A DNA stretch of 64,000 nt from Rhizobium sp. CSW-27 (GTDB lineage Bacteria > Pseudomonadota > Alphaproteobacteria > Rhizobiales > Rhizobiaceae). The stretch spans positions 1 to 64,000 of the forward strand of contig NZ_JAHHZO010000010.1 in the NCBI RefSeq assembly GCF_018760785.1, in the 5' to 3' direction. Positions 1 through 9,313 of the stretch are shown piece after piece. Every line of letters begins with the position of its first letter. Positions within the stretch are counted from its first letter, which is position 1. The notes below the pieces were generated by a model that saw nothing but the letters and a program-made list of their open reading frames with translations, was not told where the DNA came from and did no database searches. Both the position numbers and the translations under genes were made by a program.

Positions 1-126
1 CCCATCACCCGCACCTGGTTCGCCCTCTGCAACCCCGGCCAGCGCCGGGCGATCCAGGTGCTGATCGTCAACATGGGGGTCAACATTGGACGCCGATATG
101 GGGTCAACTTTCCGCGCCGATTGACA
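1..126. mobile_element. terminal part of an IS21-family-like insertion sequence
   Basis: Two tandem copies of a sequence of the form GGGGTCAAC-N-CGCCGAT are visible, at 75-97 and 100-126, spaced about 25 bases apart. The second ends in GATTGACA. Multiple short terminal repeats ending in TG..CA and containing GTCAA/GCCGATTGACA are typical of IS21 (istA/istB) ends. The end falls at about 126, where homology to an IS5-type transposase begins directly. The rest of the element would lie upstream of the window. Family assignment rests on the repeat pattern only, because no istA or istB protein sequence is in view. Confidence 0.5.
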
Positions 127-250
127 CGTCTGCATCTGCCAAGCCATGCGAAGGTGCGCTCCACGACCCAGCGACGCGGCAGAACCTCGAAGCTCTTGGC
201 CTTGTCGTTTCGCTTGACAATCTGGACCGTGAACCAATCCGCGGCTGTTC
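127..250 (-). pseudogene. IS5-family transposase remnant (C-terminal DDE part)
   Basis: Read on the minus strand in one frame, this stretch encodes [20 protein letters not shown] followed by [18 protein letters not shown]. The [14 protein letters not shown] block contains the catalytic Glu of the DDE domain of IS5/IS1031-type transposases and is highly characteristic. Reading stops being transposase-like at 126, where the IS21-type terminus starts. No convincing transposase sequence is seen upstream beyond about 250, so both ends are lost. It is a dead fragment that was interrupted by another IS. The 250-431 segment that follows shows no recognisable gene. Confidence 0.65.
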
Positions 251-431
251 CGTCGCAAGTCTCAGCAGACTGGCGCCGACCCGGCTGATCCCAACCCCAT
301 GTCTCGCATCGCGGCGCAAGGCCGTCAGGCAATCCACGTGTAGCGCCCTCGACAATCGCGGCGCCGAAACGGAACTAGGCGCCCGGCATTGCTGCCAGGC
401 GCCACGTCATCAATGCAGCGGGAATTCGTCT

Positions 432-1736
432 TCAGTCGGCCTTGCCGACGGCGTGATAGGTGAAGCCGTGGGCCTCCACTTCCGGCGCGCGGTAGACATT
501 GCGCAGATCGACAAAGACAGGCGAGACCATCGTCGACTTCAGCCTCGACAGATCAAGCGCGCGGAACTCGTTCCATTCCGTCACCAGCACCAGGGCCGCG
601 GCACGCTCTGCGACCTGGTAGGGACCGCTGGCAAAATCGATGTCCATCATCTGACGGGCATTGTCCATGCCTTCCGGATCGTAGCCACTGACGACTGCGC
701 CGGCATCCTTCAGCGTCTGGACGATGGCAATGGCCGGGCTGTCGCGCATGTCATCCGTGTTCGGCTTGAAGGTGAGGCCCAGCAGACCGATCTTCTTGCC
801 CCGCACGTCGCCGCCAAGGGCGGCAATGACGCGACGACCCATGGCCCGCTTGCGATTGTCGTTGATGGCAATCGTGGTTTCGATCAGGCGAACCGGGCTG
901 TCATGGTCCTGCGCCGTCTTGACCAGCGCCAGCGTGTCCTTCGGGAAGCAGGAGCCGCCATAGCCCGGGCCCGCATGCAGGAACTTGGCGCCGATGCGGC
1001 CATCCAGGCCAATACCGCGCGACACGTCCTGCACATCGGCGCCGACGCGTTCGCACAGGTCGGCGATCTCGTTGATGAAGGTGATCTTCATTGCCAGGAA
1101 GGCATTGGCCGCATACTTGATCAGTTCGGAAGTGCGCCGGCCGGTGAAGACCAGCGGCGACTGGTTGAGATAAAGCGGACGATAGACTTCGGTCATCACA
1201 CCGCGGGCCCGGTCATCCGTCACGCCGACCACGATGCGGTCCGGCCGCTTGAAATCGTCGATGGCAGCGCCTTCCCGCAGGAATTCCGGGTTTGACACGA
1301 CCGCGAAATCGGCGTCCGGATTGGTTTCGCGGATGATCCGTTCCACCTCGTCGCCAGTGCCGACCGGAACCGTCGACTTTGTAACGACCACGGTGAAGCC
1401 CTTGATCGCCCGGGCGATCTCCTCAGCCGCAGCGTAGACGTAGCTCAGATCCGCATGCCCGTCGCCGCGTCGCGACGGCGTTCCCACGGCGATGAAGACC
1501 ACATCGGCAGCCGCGACCGCCGGGCCGAGATCGGTGGTGAAGGACAGACGCCCCGCCGATCGGTTCGAGGCGACCAGCGCGTCCAGACCGGGCTCGTAGA
1601 TCGGCATGATGCCGTTGTTGAGCGCCTCGATTTTCTCAGCCGCCTTGTCGACACACACGACGTCGTGGCCAAAGTCGGCGAAGCAGGCGCCCGAAACAAG
1701 TCCGACATAGCCGGAGCCAACCATGACTATTCGCAT
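432..1736 (-). CDS. ugd: UDP-glucose 6-dehydrogenase
   Basis: This cytosolic enzyme oxidises UDP-glucose twice with NAD to UDP-glucuronate, a precursor for acidic polysaccharides. The 434-residue protein has the usual family length. It starts with the Rossmann motif GSGYVG (residues 7-12) and carries the catalytic cysteine in GGSCFPKD (Cys263). The middle dimerisation helix (about 200-300) and the C-terminal UDP-binding domain are intact. It is the last gene of the minus-strand polysaccharide block, 137 bases downstream of manC. This indicates that the product made here contains uronic acid. Confidence 0.95.
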   Translation of the reverse strand: MRIVMVGSGYVGLVSGACFADFGHDVVCVDKAAEKIEALNNGIMPIYEPGLDALVASNRSAGRLSFTTDLGPAVAAADVVFIAVGTPSRRGDGHADLSYVYAAAEEIARAIKGFTVVVTKSTVPVGTGDEVERIIRETNPDADFAVVSNPEFLREGAAIDDFKRPDRIVVGVTDDRARGVMTEVYRPLYLNQSPLVFTGRRTSELIKYAANAFLAMKITFINEIADLCERVGADVQDVSRGIGLDGRIGAKFLHAGPGYGGSCFPKDTLALVKTAQDHDSPVRLIETTIAINDNRKRAMGRRVIAALGGDVRGKKIGLLGLTFKPNTDDMRDSPAIAIVQTLKDAGAVVSGYDPEGMDNARQMMDIDFASGPYQVAERAAALVLVTEWNEFRALDLSRLKSTMVSPVFVDLRNVYRAPEVEAHGFTYHAVGKAD

Positions 1737-1873
1737 TCACAATTCCTCATCGAGAGTGTTTCAAGATCTTTCGCCGAAGCGGAACGACATCACTTTATTG
1801 CATCGCAATATTGCAGCATCAAATCAACCGGCCGTCTGCAGCACAAGCGGATTTGGCAGCATGGCAGCAGCGT

Positions 1874-3316
1874 TCAAGCCTTCTCCCGGCCATAATCATC
1901 CTCAAGCCGAATGATATCGTCCTGCCCCAGATAGGCGCCCGTCTGCACCTCGACCATTTCCAGGAGGATCTTGCCCGGATTGTGCAGGCGGTGCACTTCA
2001 CCCTGCGGAATGAAGATCGACTCGTTTTCCCGAACCAGGCGGACGCTGTCGCCGATCGTCACTTCTGCAACACCCTTCACGCAGATCCAGTGCTCGGCCC
2101 GATGATGGTGTCGCTGCAGGGACAACCGCTTTCCCGGCAGGACGAACAGGCGGTTCACCTGGAAGCGGTCGCCATCGAGCAGCGAGGTAAAGCCGCCCCA
2201 GGGTCGATAGGAAGTCGGGTGGCTTTCCGTCAGCCGCGCCGTCGATGCTTCGGCCGCCAGCCGCTTCACCAGCTTGCCAACCTCCTGGCTGTCTTCCAGC
2301 CGGCCGACATAGACCGCATCCTCACTGGCAATCACCGCCATGTCGCGCACGCCCTGCACGGCCAGATGATGCCCGGCCCGCGACACCACCAGGGAGTTTT
2401 CGGCATTGATGAGCGTCGCATTGCCCAGCACCACATTGCCGGCTTCGTCCTTGGCTCCCAGCTTCCATACGGCATCCCAGCTGCCGAGGTCCGACCAGGC
2501 AAACGCGGAAGGCACGACCGCTGCATTCTCCGTCTTTTCCATCACGGCATAGTCGATGGAGATGTCCGGGCTCCCGCCGAAGCTTTCCGGATCGAGGCGC
2601 ACGAAATCGAGATCGCGATGAGCTTTCTCGACGGCGGCAACGGCCGCATCCAGAACGGCCGGCGCAAAGCGCTTCAACTCGCTGACCAGAAGGCCCACCC
2701 GGCACATGAAGATGCCGGAGTTCCACGAGAAGCCACCCGCCGCCAGCATGGCCTCGGCTTTTTCAAGCGGCGGCTTTTCCACGAAGCGTCTGAGAGCACG
2801 GGCCCCGGTCGGCAGCAGGTCGCCCAGCTCGATATAGCCATAGCCGGTTGCCGGTTCCGTCGGCGCAATCCCGAAGGTTACGATGCGGTCGGCAAGCGCC
2901 GTATCCCGTGCGATGCGGATCGCTTCCATATAGGCATCGCCGGCATCGATCTCGTGGTCGGATGCCAGAAGCTGCAGCAGCGCATCATCGCCGAAACGCT
3001 CGCCCAGATAGGCGCAGGCCGCTGCAACGGCCGGCGCCGTATTGCGGGCAACCGGCTCCAGAAGAATGCCGGACAGCGACATGCCGATATCGCGAGCCTG
3101 TTCCGCCACGAGGAAACGGAAATCCTGGTTGGTGATGACGACGGGTGCCTCATAGACCGTACGATCCGCCACGCGCAGCAGCGTGGCCTGAAACAGAGTG
3201 CGGTCACCGGCCACCTGGATGAACTGCTTGGGGGCGCTGGAGCGCGACAGTGGCCAGAGGCGCGTCCCCTTTCCACCTGCCATGATGACGGGGATGATCT
3301 TCTGGCTCATATCCAA
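1874..3316 (-). CDS. manC: mannose-1-phosphate guanylyltransferase / mannose-6-phosphate isomerase
   Basis: This bifunctional enzyme isomerises fructose-6-P to mannose-6-P and makes GDP-mannose from mannose-1-P and GTP. The 480 residues match the type II PMI/GMP family length. The N-terminal nucleotidyltransferase signature GGKGTRLWPLSR is at residues 14-25, with an FVEKP active-site motif near 175. The C-terminal cupin has the QRHHHRAEHW metal-binding motif of the isomerase domain near 400. GDP-mannose made here feeds Gmd and Fcl encoded at the other end of the locus. It lies 183 bases downstream of the ExoY-like transferase gene in the same direction. Confidence 0.95.
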   Translation of the reverse strand: MDMSQKIIPVIMAGGKGTRLWPLSRSSAPKQFIQVAGDRTLFQATLLRVADRTVYEAPVVITNQDFRFLVAEQARDIGMSLSGILLEPVARNTAPAVAAACAYLGERFGDDALLQLLASDHEIDAGDAYMEAIRIARDTALADRIVTFGIAPTEPATGYGYIELGDLLPTGARALRRFVEKPPLEKAEAMLAAGGFSWNSGIFMCRVGLLVSELKRFAPAVLDAAVAAVEKAHRDLDFVRLDPESFGGSPDISIDYAVMEKTENAAVVPSAFAWSDLGSWDAVWKLGAKDEAGNVVLGNATLINAENSLVVSRAGHHLAVQGVRDMAVIASEDAVYVGRLEDSQEVGKLVKRLAAEASTARLTESHPTSYRPWGGFTSLLDGDRFQVNRLFVLPGKRLSLQRHHHRAEHWICVKGVAEVTIGDSVRLVRENESIFIPQGEVHRLHNPGKILLEMVEVQTGAYLGQDDIIRLEDDYGREKA

Positions 3317-3498
3317 CTCCGGTACTGTTCAGACTGACAAATTCGCGCCAAACCGCGCCAGCAAGCCAAGCACAGCGACGGCAGTTGTTCAATCACACAC
3401 TGCCGCCTCGTGGCAATGGAGACGCAGGACACGAAAAAATCCAGGGAAAGACCGCCGGAACAGGACATGTCGGGCCGGCGAAACCGTAATCGACGACC

Positions 3499-4287
3499 TC
3501 AGAAGCCCTGGCCCGACGTCAGCTCTGAACGAATGGTGCCGAGAATGATCTTGAGGTCGAGCCAGACGGAAAAATTGTCGACATAGTGAAGGTCGCAGGC
3601 AATGCGGGCACGCGCCTTCGAGGGACGATCGGTCGGGCCACGCAGCCCGCGCATCTGAGCCAGACCGGTGATGCCCGGCTTCATCAGGTGCCGACGATGA
3701 TAGTCCTGAACCAGATCCTCGTAGGGAACGCCGGCAGCCAGCATGCCGATCGCATGACAACGCGGCCCGACCAGAGACATCTCGCCCTTGAGCACGTTGA
3801 GCAGCTGCGGCAGTTCATCGATATTGGTGCGCCGAATGATGCGGCCAATCCGGGTGATGCGCGGATCATCCTTGACTGTCTGATTGACGCCCGTCGGATC
3901 GCAGCGCTCGACATACATGGAACGGAACTTGTAGACACGGATGGGCTTGCATCCACGCCCCCAGCGCGTCTGCCTGAAGAACACGGGGCCACGGCTTTCC
4001 AGCCGGATCATAAGCGCCACGGTCAGCAGCAAGGGCGCAAGAACAATCAGCGCCGCCAGCGATACAGCCACGTCCAGCACCCGCTTGGCGCAAAGATGAA
4101 AGGCCTGGGATAACGGCGAACGCGCCGCAAATCCAACGACAGCCTCATCGGCGTCGTGATAATCCCAGAGCAAATGACCACCACTCAAAGACACAACAGA
4201 TTGTTCTTTGTGCATATCGGTTGCCGCCACTGAAACCACCCACGGAATATTAAAAATATGATCACCCGCCAAGAACAAACCGTTCAT
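3499..4287 (-). CDS. ExoY-like undecaprenyl-phosphate sugar-1-phosphate transferase
   Basis: This is a bacterial sugar transferase of the WcaJ/ExoY class, which would start repeat-unit synthesis by moving a sugar phosphate onto undecaprenyl phosphate at the inner membrane. The visible signature is KRVLDV followed by a hydrophobic hairpin, then [32 protein letters not shown] and KPGITGLAQ. The short N-terminal extension lacks the multi-helix CoA-binding-like domain of WcaJ proteins, so it resembles the compact ExoY form. The start is uncertain: ATG at 4287 is used, with TTG at 4314 or ATG at 4218 also possible. A 198-base gap upstream separates it from the glycosyltransferase chain and may hold its own promoter. 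Confidence 0.88.
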   Translation of the reverse strand: MNGLFLAGDHIFNIPWVVSVAATDMHKEQSVVSLSGGHLLWDYHDADEAVVGFAARSPLSQAFHLCAKRVLDVAVSLAALIVLAPLLLTVALMIRLESRGPVFFRQTRWGRGCKPIRVYKFRSMYVERCDPTGVNQTVKDDPRITRIGRIIRRTNIDELPQLLNVLKGEMSLVGPRCHAIGMLAAGVPYEDLVQDYHRRHLMKPGITGLAQMRGLRGPTDRPSKARARIACDLHYVDNFSVWLDLKIILGTIRSELTSGQGF

Positions 4288-4511
4288 ATTCCGGAACGGA
4301 ATCAGAGTCACCAATTAATTTAACCAGACGTAAAACATCTTGCGCGCGGACTTCAGGATGTGACCCAATCATCACACAACGAGTTCACCAGCTGCAAGTA
4401 ATGCATCCGGCCTCAAAAGATTAGAGCGGCAGAACATGTCGTTGAACAAATAATGGAATCCCGTCGCAACCGGTGCGGACCAGAGCCCTCCGGCTTGACG
4501 ACAAGCCGCAC

Positions 4512-5423
4512 TCAGAGCTTCAGCCCGGTCATGGACGCCAACTTTGCCAGCTTCGCCTCGCGCGTCGGCAGATCCCGGATGGCGCGATCAAATTCCAGCA
4601 CCTTTGCCCCGACCAGGAAGCGATACCAGAACCCCTGCAGGAAGTGATAGCAAAGCCCTTCCAGGCCATCCAGAAAGCCCAGCTGGACAAGATAACGATA
4701 GATGAAATAACCGAATGAGGAGATCGGAAACGGAATACGATTGTAGATCTTCTCCTTGACGAACCGCTTCACGGAAGCCTGCATGGACGAGGCATCCTTG
4801 GTGAGCACGGCATCGCTGGCAAACAGCGCATAACGCTTGTTCAACACATCCACCGCTTCACGACTGGCATATTTGTTATGCTTGTCGGTGAAGAATGTCA
4901 GGTCGTTCAGATTGTGATCGGAAAAGGGATTGTCGAACAATACGGTGCGGCCGCCCCACACCATGATATGCTCATCCATCCAGCGATCTTCGATACGCCC
5001 CTGCCCCCTGCGCCAGATGCGCGTGAGGATCAGCGGATAGCGACCGCCGTGGCGGATCCAGCGATCCAGGAAGATGTGCTTGCGCTTCAGGTTGACCGCC
5101 GCCACGTCCGCCCCGAGCGTCGGGAGTTTTTCGACGATCTCCGCCGCAAGCGCCGGCTCGATCACCTCGTCGGCATCGAGACGCATAATCCAGTCGGCCG
5201 TGATGGGCGCGTTGTCGAGGCCCCACTGAAATTGCTTGGACTGATTGATGAACGGATTCTGCAGCACTGTCGCGCCCAGTCGTTGGGCAAGTTCAACAGT
5301 GTCATCATTTGAAAAAGAGTCGATAACGACAATTTGGCTGGCAAAGGATTGAATGTGCCGGATGGCACGTTCAATGTGAATTGCTTCGTTGTAGGTGAGT
5401 ATAATTACGCATATGCTCGTCAT
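4512..5423 (-). CDS. glycosyltransferase family 2
   Basis: The 303-residue protein is of the GT-A fold type. It begins with an ILTYNE nucleotide-sugar binding motif at about 8-13, has a VIDSFSNDDT segment, and a DADEVIEP metal-binding motif (DxD type) near residue 83. It resembles the WaaE/KdtX-like group of family 2 enzymes, which add sugars to lipid-linked acceptors on the cytoplasmic side. The start codon overlaps the stop of the upstream glycosyltransferase gene (ATGA), which implies translational coupling. Donor and acceptor cannot be told from the sequence. Confidence 0.9.
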   Translation of the reverse strand: MTSICVIILTYNEAIHIERAIRHIQSFASQIVVIDSFSNDDTVELAQRLGATVLQNPFINQSKQFQWGLDNAPITADWIMRLDADEVIEPALAAEIVEKLPTLGADVAAVNLKRKHIFLDRWIRHGGRYPLILTRIWRRGQGRIEDRWMDEHIMVWGGRTVLFDNPFSDHNLNDLTFFTDKHNKYASREAVDVLNKRYALFASDAVLTKDASSMQASVKRFVKEKIYNRIPFPISSFGYFIYRYLVQLGFLDGLEGLCYHFLQGFWYRFLVGAKVLEFDRAIRDLPTREAKLAKLASMTGLKL

Positions 5424-6499
5424 ACCGCTTTTTCCCGACCAGCAACTTCCCTGTAAACAGAAAGATGCCTGGATGCTACAGTCGCAGGAGACGCCTGATC
5501 TTTCCAGTAATCATAAAACCTTCTGCCCTCTTCCCGGACCGAGGAGGGATCAGCCAACCAGAACAAAACCGCGGTCGCGATGTCGTCGGCCGAATGCGGA
5601 TCAACCCTGTTCGGCAGTCTCGCACCGGGAGGGACGCAATCGCGGGCTCCTGGGGCATCCGACACGAGAGTGGCTTTCCCGCGCCCTGCAGCCTCAAGAA
5701 CGACAATGGGCTGCCCTTCCACAAAGCTCGGAAGAATCATGAACATCGATTTGTCGATGAACAGCGGGACTTCTCTTGTGAAGCCCAGAAATTTGACGTT
5801 CTCCTCGACGCTCAACCTTCGCGAAAGCTCTACGAGTTCATCACGCAACGCACCTTCTCCGATAAGGAGAAGTTCCGCATCAGGCTTTTTTGCAACCACT
5901 CGCTTCCAGGCCTGCAACAGCGTTGCATGATTCTTGACTGGTTCAAGACGAGCGACGCAAATCACCGACGAACCTCCAAAGCTTGGTAGATGCTCTGGTT
6001 CTGCAAAAGGTGTCGCGTTGGAAATGTCGTAGATGGTCTTGCACCGTTCATACTGCTCAATATCTCTCCTGACAGAAGACGAGATTGCGATGGCTGCATC
6101 GACAAACAGGAGACTGGGCACGGTGCGCTTACCATAGGCAAGGTGGCCGGTGTAAACGACCGGAACCCCCAGAACTCGGCATAGGGCTCCCACAATCATA
6201 GCCAGACGGCGATGATGGACATGTACGACATCTATCTTCCGGGCCAGGATAAATGACCGGAATTGAATGATCGCCTTAAGCAGTCGCGGTGGCGACTTCG
6301 CCATGAGAGAGCACGTAACGACCGGGCTTTCTCCATCGCGAAGCCAGTCGAGGTCACTCTGCTGGGCGTCATCACCATAGTGACAATCCACAAAGTGCCA
6401 GCGTGCATTCAGGCCGTCGGCGCCTTCGTAAAGTCGCTTCAATGCGATCGTAACGCCGCTGCTTCGATAGTAATTGGGATTGACGACACAAATGTTCAT
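5420..6499 (-). CDS. glycosyltransferase family 4
   Basis: This is a GT-B retaining transferase of 359 residues. The N-terminal half starts MNICVVNPNYYRSSGVTI, and a VVHVHHRR segment follows. The C-terminal half has VARLEPVKN and the E-x7-E-like region FVEGQPIVVLEAAGRG that binds the donor nucleotide. ATG at 6499 is chosen because it overlaps the upstream stop (TGATG) and begins the conserved Rossmann strand. A longer frame reaching 6553 would run into the acetyltransferase gene. Its role is one sugar addition in the polysaccharide repeat. Donor unknown. Confidence 0.9.
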   Translation of the reverse strand: MNICVVNPNYYRSSGVTIALKRLYEGADGLNARWHFVDCHYGDDAQQSDLDWLRDGESPVVTCSLMAKSPPRLLKAIIQFRSFILARKIDVVHVHHRRLAMIVGALCRVLGVPVVYTGHLAYGKRTVPSLLFVDAAIAISSSVRRDIEQYERCKTIYDISNATPFAEPEHLPSFGGSSVICVARLEPVKNHATLLQAWKRVVAKKPDAELLLIGEGALRDELVELSRRLSVEENVKFLGFTREVPLFIDKSMFMILPSFVEGQPIVVLEAAGRGKATLVSDAPGARDCVPPGARLPNRVDPHSADDIATAVLFWLADPSSVREEGRRFYDYWKDQASPATVASRHLSVYREVAGREKAV

Positions 6500-7053
6500 C
6501 AGGAATATCTCTGCTTGATCTTGACAGCTGGGTTGCCCACGTAAACCCCGCATTCGTCAAGGTCGCGGAATGCCACTGCTCGTGCGCCAAGCACTGCGCC
6601 GGCCCCAATGGTAACCCCAGGCCCGACGAAGGCTTCCGCTGCAACCCAACAATCGTCCCCGATCACAATCGGCTTCACAATCAGTTGGAAATCGGGATCC
6701 TTGATATCATGAGAGCCTGCGCAGAGATGCGCCCCCTGCGAGACCACAGATCCCTTGCCGATCACGATCGGAGCCATGTTGTAGCAGTTGACCCGACCAG
6801 CAAGAATAGATCCCGGCTTCATCGTGAGGTTGGGCGGATACCACACCCGAGCGCTTCCCCGGACGTCGCACTTCCCCTCGATTCTGGCTCCGAACAGTCG
6901 CAGGAGAAAGCATCTCCAGCGATGCAGGAATGGCGGCGTCCAGGACGCCAGAAGCATCCAGACGACTCCCCAGCAGAGCCGCATCACCCTGTGCGCCAGC
7001 GAAAAACTCGCCCCCCCTTCCCGCGGCTTCGCGGTTTTGGCATCCAGCATCAT
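6499..7053 (-). CDS. WcaF-type hexapeptide-repeat acetyltransferase
   Basis: The 184-residue protein belongs to the left-handed beta-helix acyltransferases close to colanic acid WcaF. The N-terminal helix region (about 20-55) is followed by repeated hexapeptide turns, including NLTMKPGSILAGRVNCYN, IVIGKGSVVSQGAHLCAGSHD and VIGDDCWVAAEAFVGPGVTI. The His in the AGSHD motif is the likely catalytic base. It probably O-acetylates a sugar of the repeat unit using acetyl-CoA. Start and stop overlap the flanking glycosyltransferase genes. Confidence 0.88.
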   Translation of the reverse strand: MMLDAKTAKPREGGASFSLAHRVMRLCWGVVWMLLASWTPPFLHRWRCFLLRLFGARIEGKCDVRGSARVWYPPNLTMKPGSILAGRVNCYNMAPIVIGKGSVVSQGAHLCAGSHDIKDPDFQLIVKPIVIGDDCWVAAEAFVGPGVTIGAGAVLGARAVAFRDLDECGVYVGNPAVKIKQRYS

Positions 7054-8216
7054 TTTGAACGTCCCTGGGATGCGTTTCGGAGAACTGCCAGCAGCGCATC
7101 GGCCGCAACCTTCGGCCTGAAGTATGTATTGAAGCAGGCTTTCGCCGCGTCAGACACCTCTGCCCGATCAGCCGACGTCATCATCAGAAACTTCTCAAGC
7201 ATCCGGCTGATGCCATCCTGATCGTCCTCATCCACAAGGCCAGCACCCGTCGCAACGACTTCTCGCCAGATGTTTACCTTGTTGGTCACGAGAACGGGGG
7301 TACCACAAGCCATTGCCTCCGCCACGACAATGCCGAAATTCTCCTGATGAGACGGCAGGATGAAGGCATCTGCGCTCCGGAATGCTCCCCACTTCGCGTC
7401 TCCGCCCAGCATGCCGGGCCAGTGAATGCGATGAGACAGGCCAACAGCCGCGGCCTTAGCAACCAGTTCGGCCTTCATGCCAACCTGGTCGGGACCAGCC
7501 ACGACAAGATCAATGTCCGTATGATTACCTGCCAACGCAAGAAATGCGTCGATCAGCAGATCGCATCCCTTCTTGGGATGGATACGGCTGAGAAACAGCA
7601 GATAGCGCCGCCCGTTCAGCTCCGGAACCATCTGTTGAAACGCCGCGCGCTGCTGCTGTTCATTCTCCGCCGGCGCGCCGGCAGCATAAGCCACCACCCT
7701 TTCGCTGTAGGAGTGCCCGAAAAACACGCCGCGCGCCGCAAGGCGCTCTTCCTCGGAGGTAAACAGCACCTGATCTGCATCTCTGAGGACCTTGCCCTGC
7801 GCAAAGGTCCAGAAGGCCTGCTTCAACATATGTTTCAACGGGTAAGCCTGTCGGAACCAGGGATCAAGCATGCCGTGGGTGAAGACCACGTAAGGCAACC
7901 CGGCCTTTCGCAGTCCCTGCCAACCGCCGATCGACGCATGGTTCCAAAGGCCATGCACAACTGCTGCGTCGAATCTGTGCGCATTGTCGCCGATCCAACG
8001 GGCAAGCGCCGGCGTGTAGCCGTATATTTTCGTACCCGGTCCACAGGCGTGCACAGGAAAGGGAAAATCCGTCACGAAGGATGCCGATGGATTGTCCAGC
8101 GTCGCGACCTCCGTCTCGTGCCCGTCCTCGCGCATGGCCGTTGCGCTCAGTTTCAAGCCTTCGATAGGGCCGCCCGTGCGGGGGTCGACACTCGCGATGA
8201 CACGCAAAACTCTCAC
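7050..8216 (-). CDS. glycosyltransferase family 4
   Basis: This is a GT-B transferase of 388 residues starting MRVLRVIASVDPRTGGP with a GTG codon, whose last bases overlap the stop of the upstream gene (GTGA). It has VVFTHGMLDPWF in the acceptor half, then FLSRIHPKKG and SHQENFGIVVAEAMACGTPV in the donor half, with the ENFGIVVAE acidic pair expected for retaining family 4 enzymes. It is one of several consecutive family 4 members in this locus. The exact linkage is not predictable. Confidence 0.9.
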   Translation of the reverse strand: MRVLRVIASVDPRTGGPIEGLKLSATAMREDGHETEVATLDNPSASFVTDFPFPVHACGPGTKIYGYTPALARWIGDNAHRFDAAVVHGLWNHASIGGWQGLRKAGLPYVVFTHGMLDPWFRQAYPLKHMLKQAFWTFAQGKVLRDADQVLFTSEEERLAARGVFFGHSYSERVVAYAAGAPAENEQQQRAAFQQMVPELNGRRYLLFLSRIHPKKGCDLLIDAFLALAGNHTDIDLVVAGPDQVGMKAELVAKAAAVGLSHRIHWPGMLGGDAKWGAFRSADAFILPSHQENFGIVVAEAMACGTPVLVTNKVNIWREVVATGAGLVDEDDQDGISRMLEKFLMMTSADRAEVSDAAKACFNTYFRPKVAADALLAVLRNASQGRSK

Positions 8217-9313
8217 GACAGCTCCCCGAGAAGATGTTCAAGATTGGATCGGAAATGCGTATTCAGATAGCGCGACAGCAGTTTCTGCTTGCCGGCCTCG
8301 CCCATGGCGGCGCTTTTCTGCGGGTCAGTCAGCAGAGTCTCCAAGGCCGCAGCAAGGCCGGCAATATCGGACGGATCGATGACAAAGCCGTCCACCTGGT
8401 CCGTCACGACTTCCCGAGAGGCACCCTGGTTGCTGCATATGACCGGCAGACCGTATTTCCATGCCTCGAGATAGACAATGCCAAAGCCCTCCTTCGACGA
8501 CGGCAAGACGAAGCAGCATGCCCGGCGATAGCACTCGTCGAGAACCGCATCGCTGACGCGCCCATGAAAGGTGACAGCGGACGCAATATCCAGGCTATCG
8601 GCGAGCGCCACCAGTTCCGGCTTCAAAACGCCATCCCCGACGATTTCCAGTCGAGCCGCAGGCCGTCGCTCAAGGACCAGTTTGAAGGCATGAAGCAGCT
8701 TGTCGACATTCTTGCCGTGGTCATGCAAGGCCATGCGCGTCACGCAGAGCACAACCGGTTCGGGGTCGCGCGCGACATCGTCCTCTCCGACGGGCGCGTC
8801 AACGGCATTCGGAAAGAGACGAAACTTCGCCGGATCTACCGAAAATTCACGCGACATGATTTCAGCAGTATAGCGACTGACGGAGGCAACCATGCTTACC
8901 GCCTTCAGCAGCATGGGCTCGTACCATCGCTTGGCGCGATAGACCGGATCGTTCCAGACCTCAACGCCGTGAACGAACAGGCAGATCTTCAGGCGTGGAT
9001 TAATCAACTTGGCCAGAAAGCCGACCGGAAGCAGATTGATCTGCCCCAGAAACAGAATGTCCGATCGCCTGGCTGCCGCCAGGGCGTCGCGCATGAAGGA
9101 CAGTCTGCGGGGGCCGAAGCCGCGCACGGCAACCTGCCGGACCGGAGGGATGTCACGATCGACATCGCGCATGATCATCACCCGGCAATCCCTGATCATA
9201 GTCTTGCCGGCGATGTCGGAAAGGCACGAAATGACACGCTGGTTGAACCGCTGCAGTCCACCTGTACGCGAATAGGTGTCGAGGGCAAGGAAGAGAATCC
9301 GAGGTACATTCAT
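8213..9313 (-). CDS. glycosyltransferase family 4
   Basis: This is a 366-residue GT-B transferase. It opens MNVPRILFLALDTYSRTGGL, has LFVHGVEVWN near residue 110, and carries SSKEGFGIVYLEAWKYGLPV as the nucleotide-sugar donor motif. ATG 9313 overlaps the upstream stop (ATGA) and begins the conserved first strand. Upstream codons in the same frame belong to the preceding gene's territory. It is probably a cytosolic, membrane-associated enzyme adding one sugar to the lipid-linked repeat. Confidence 0.9.
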   Translation of the reverse strand: MNVPRILFLALDTYSRTGGLQRFNQRVISCLSDIAGKTMIRDCRVMIMRDVDRDIPPVRQVAVRGFGPRRLSFMRDALAAARRSDILFLGQINLLPVGFLAKLINPRLKICLFVHGVEVWNDPVYRAKRWYEPMLLKAVSMVASVSRYTAEIMSREFSVDPAKFRLFPNAVDAPVGEDDVARDPEPVVLCVTRMALHDHGKNVDKLLHAFKLVLERRPAARLEIVGDGVLKPELVALADSLDIASAVTFHGRVSDAVLDECYRRACCFVLPSSKEGFGIVYLEAWKYGLPVICSNQGASREVVTDQVDGFVIDPSDIAGLAAALETLLTDPQKSAAMGEAGKQKLLSRYLNTHFRSNLEHLLGELS

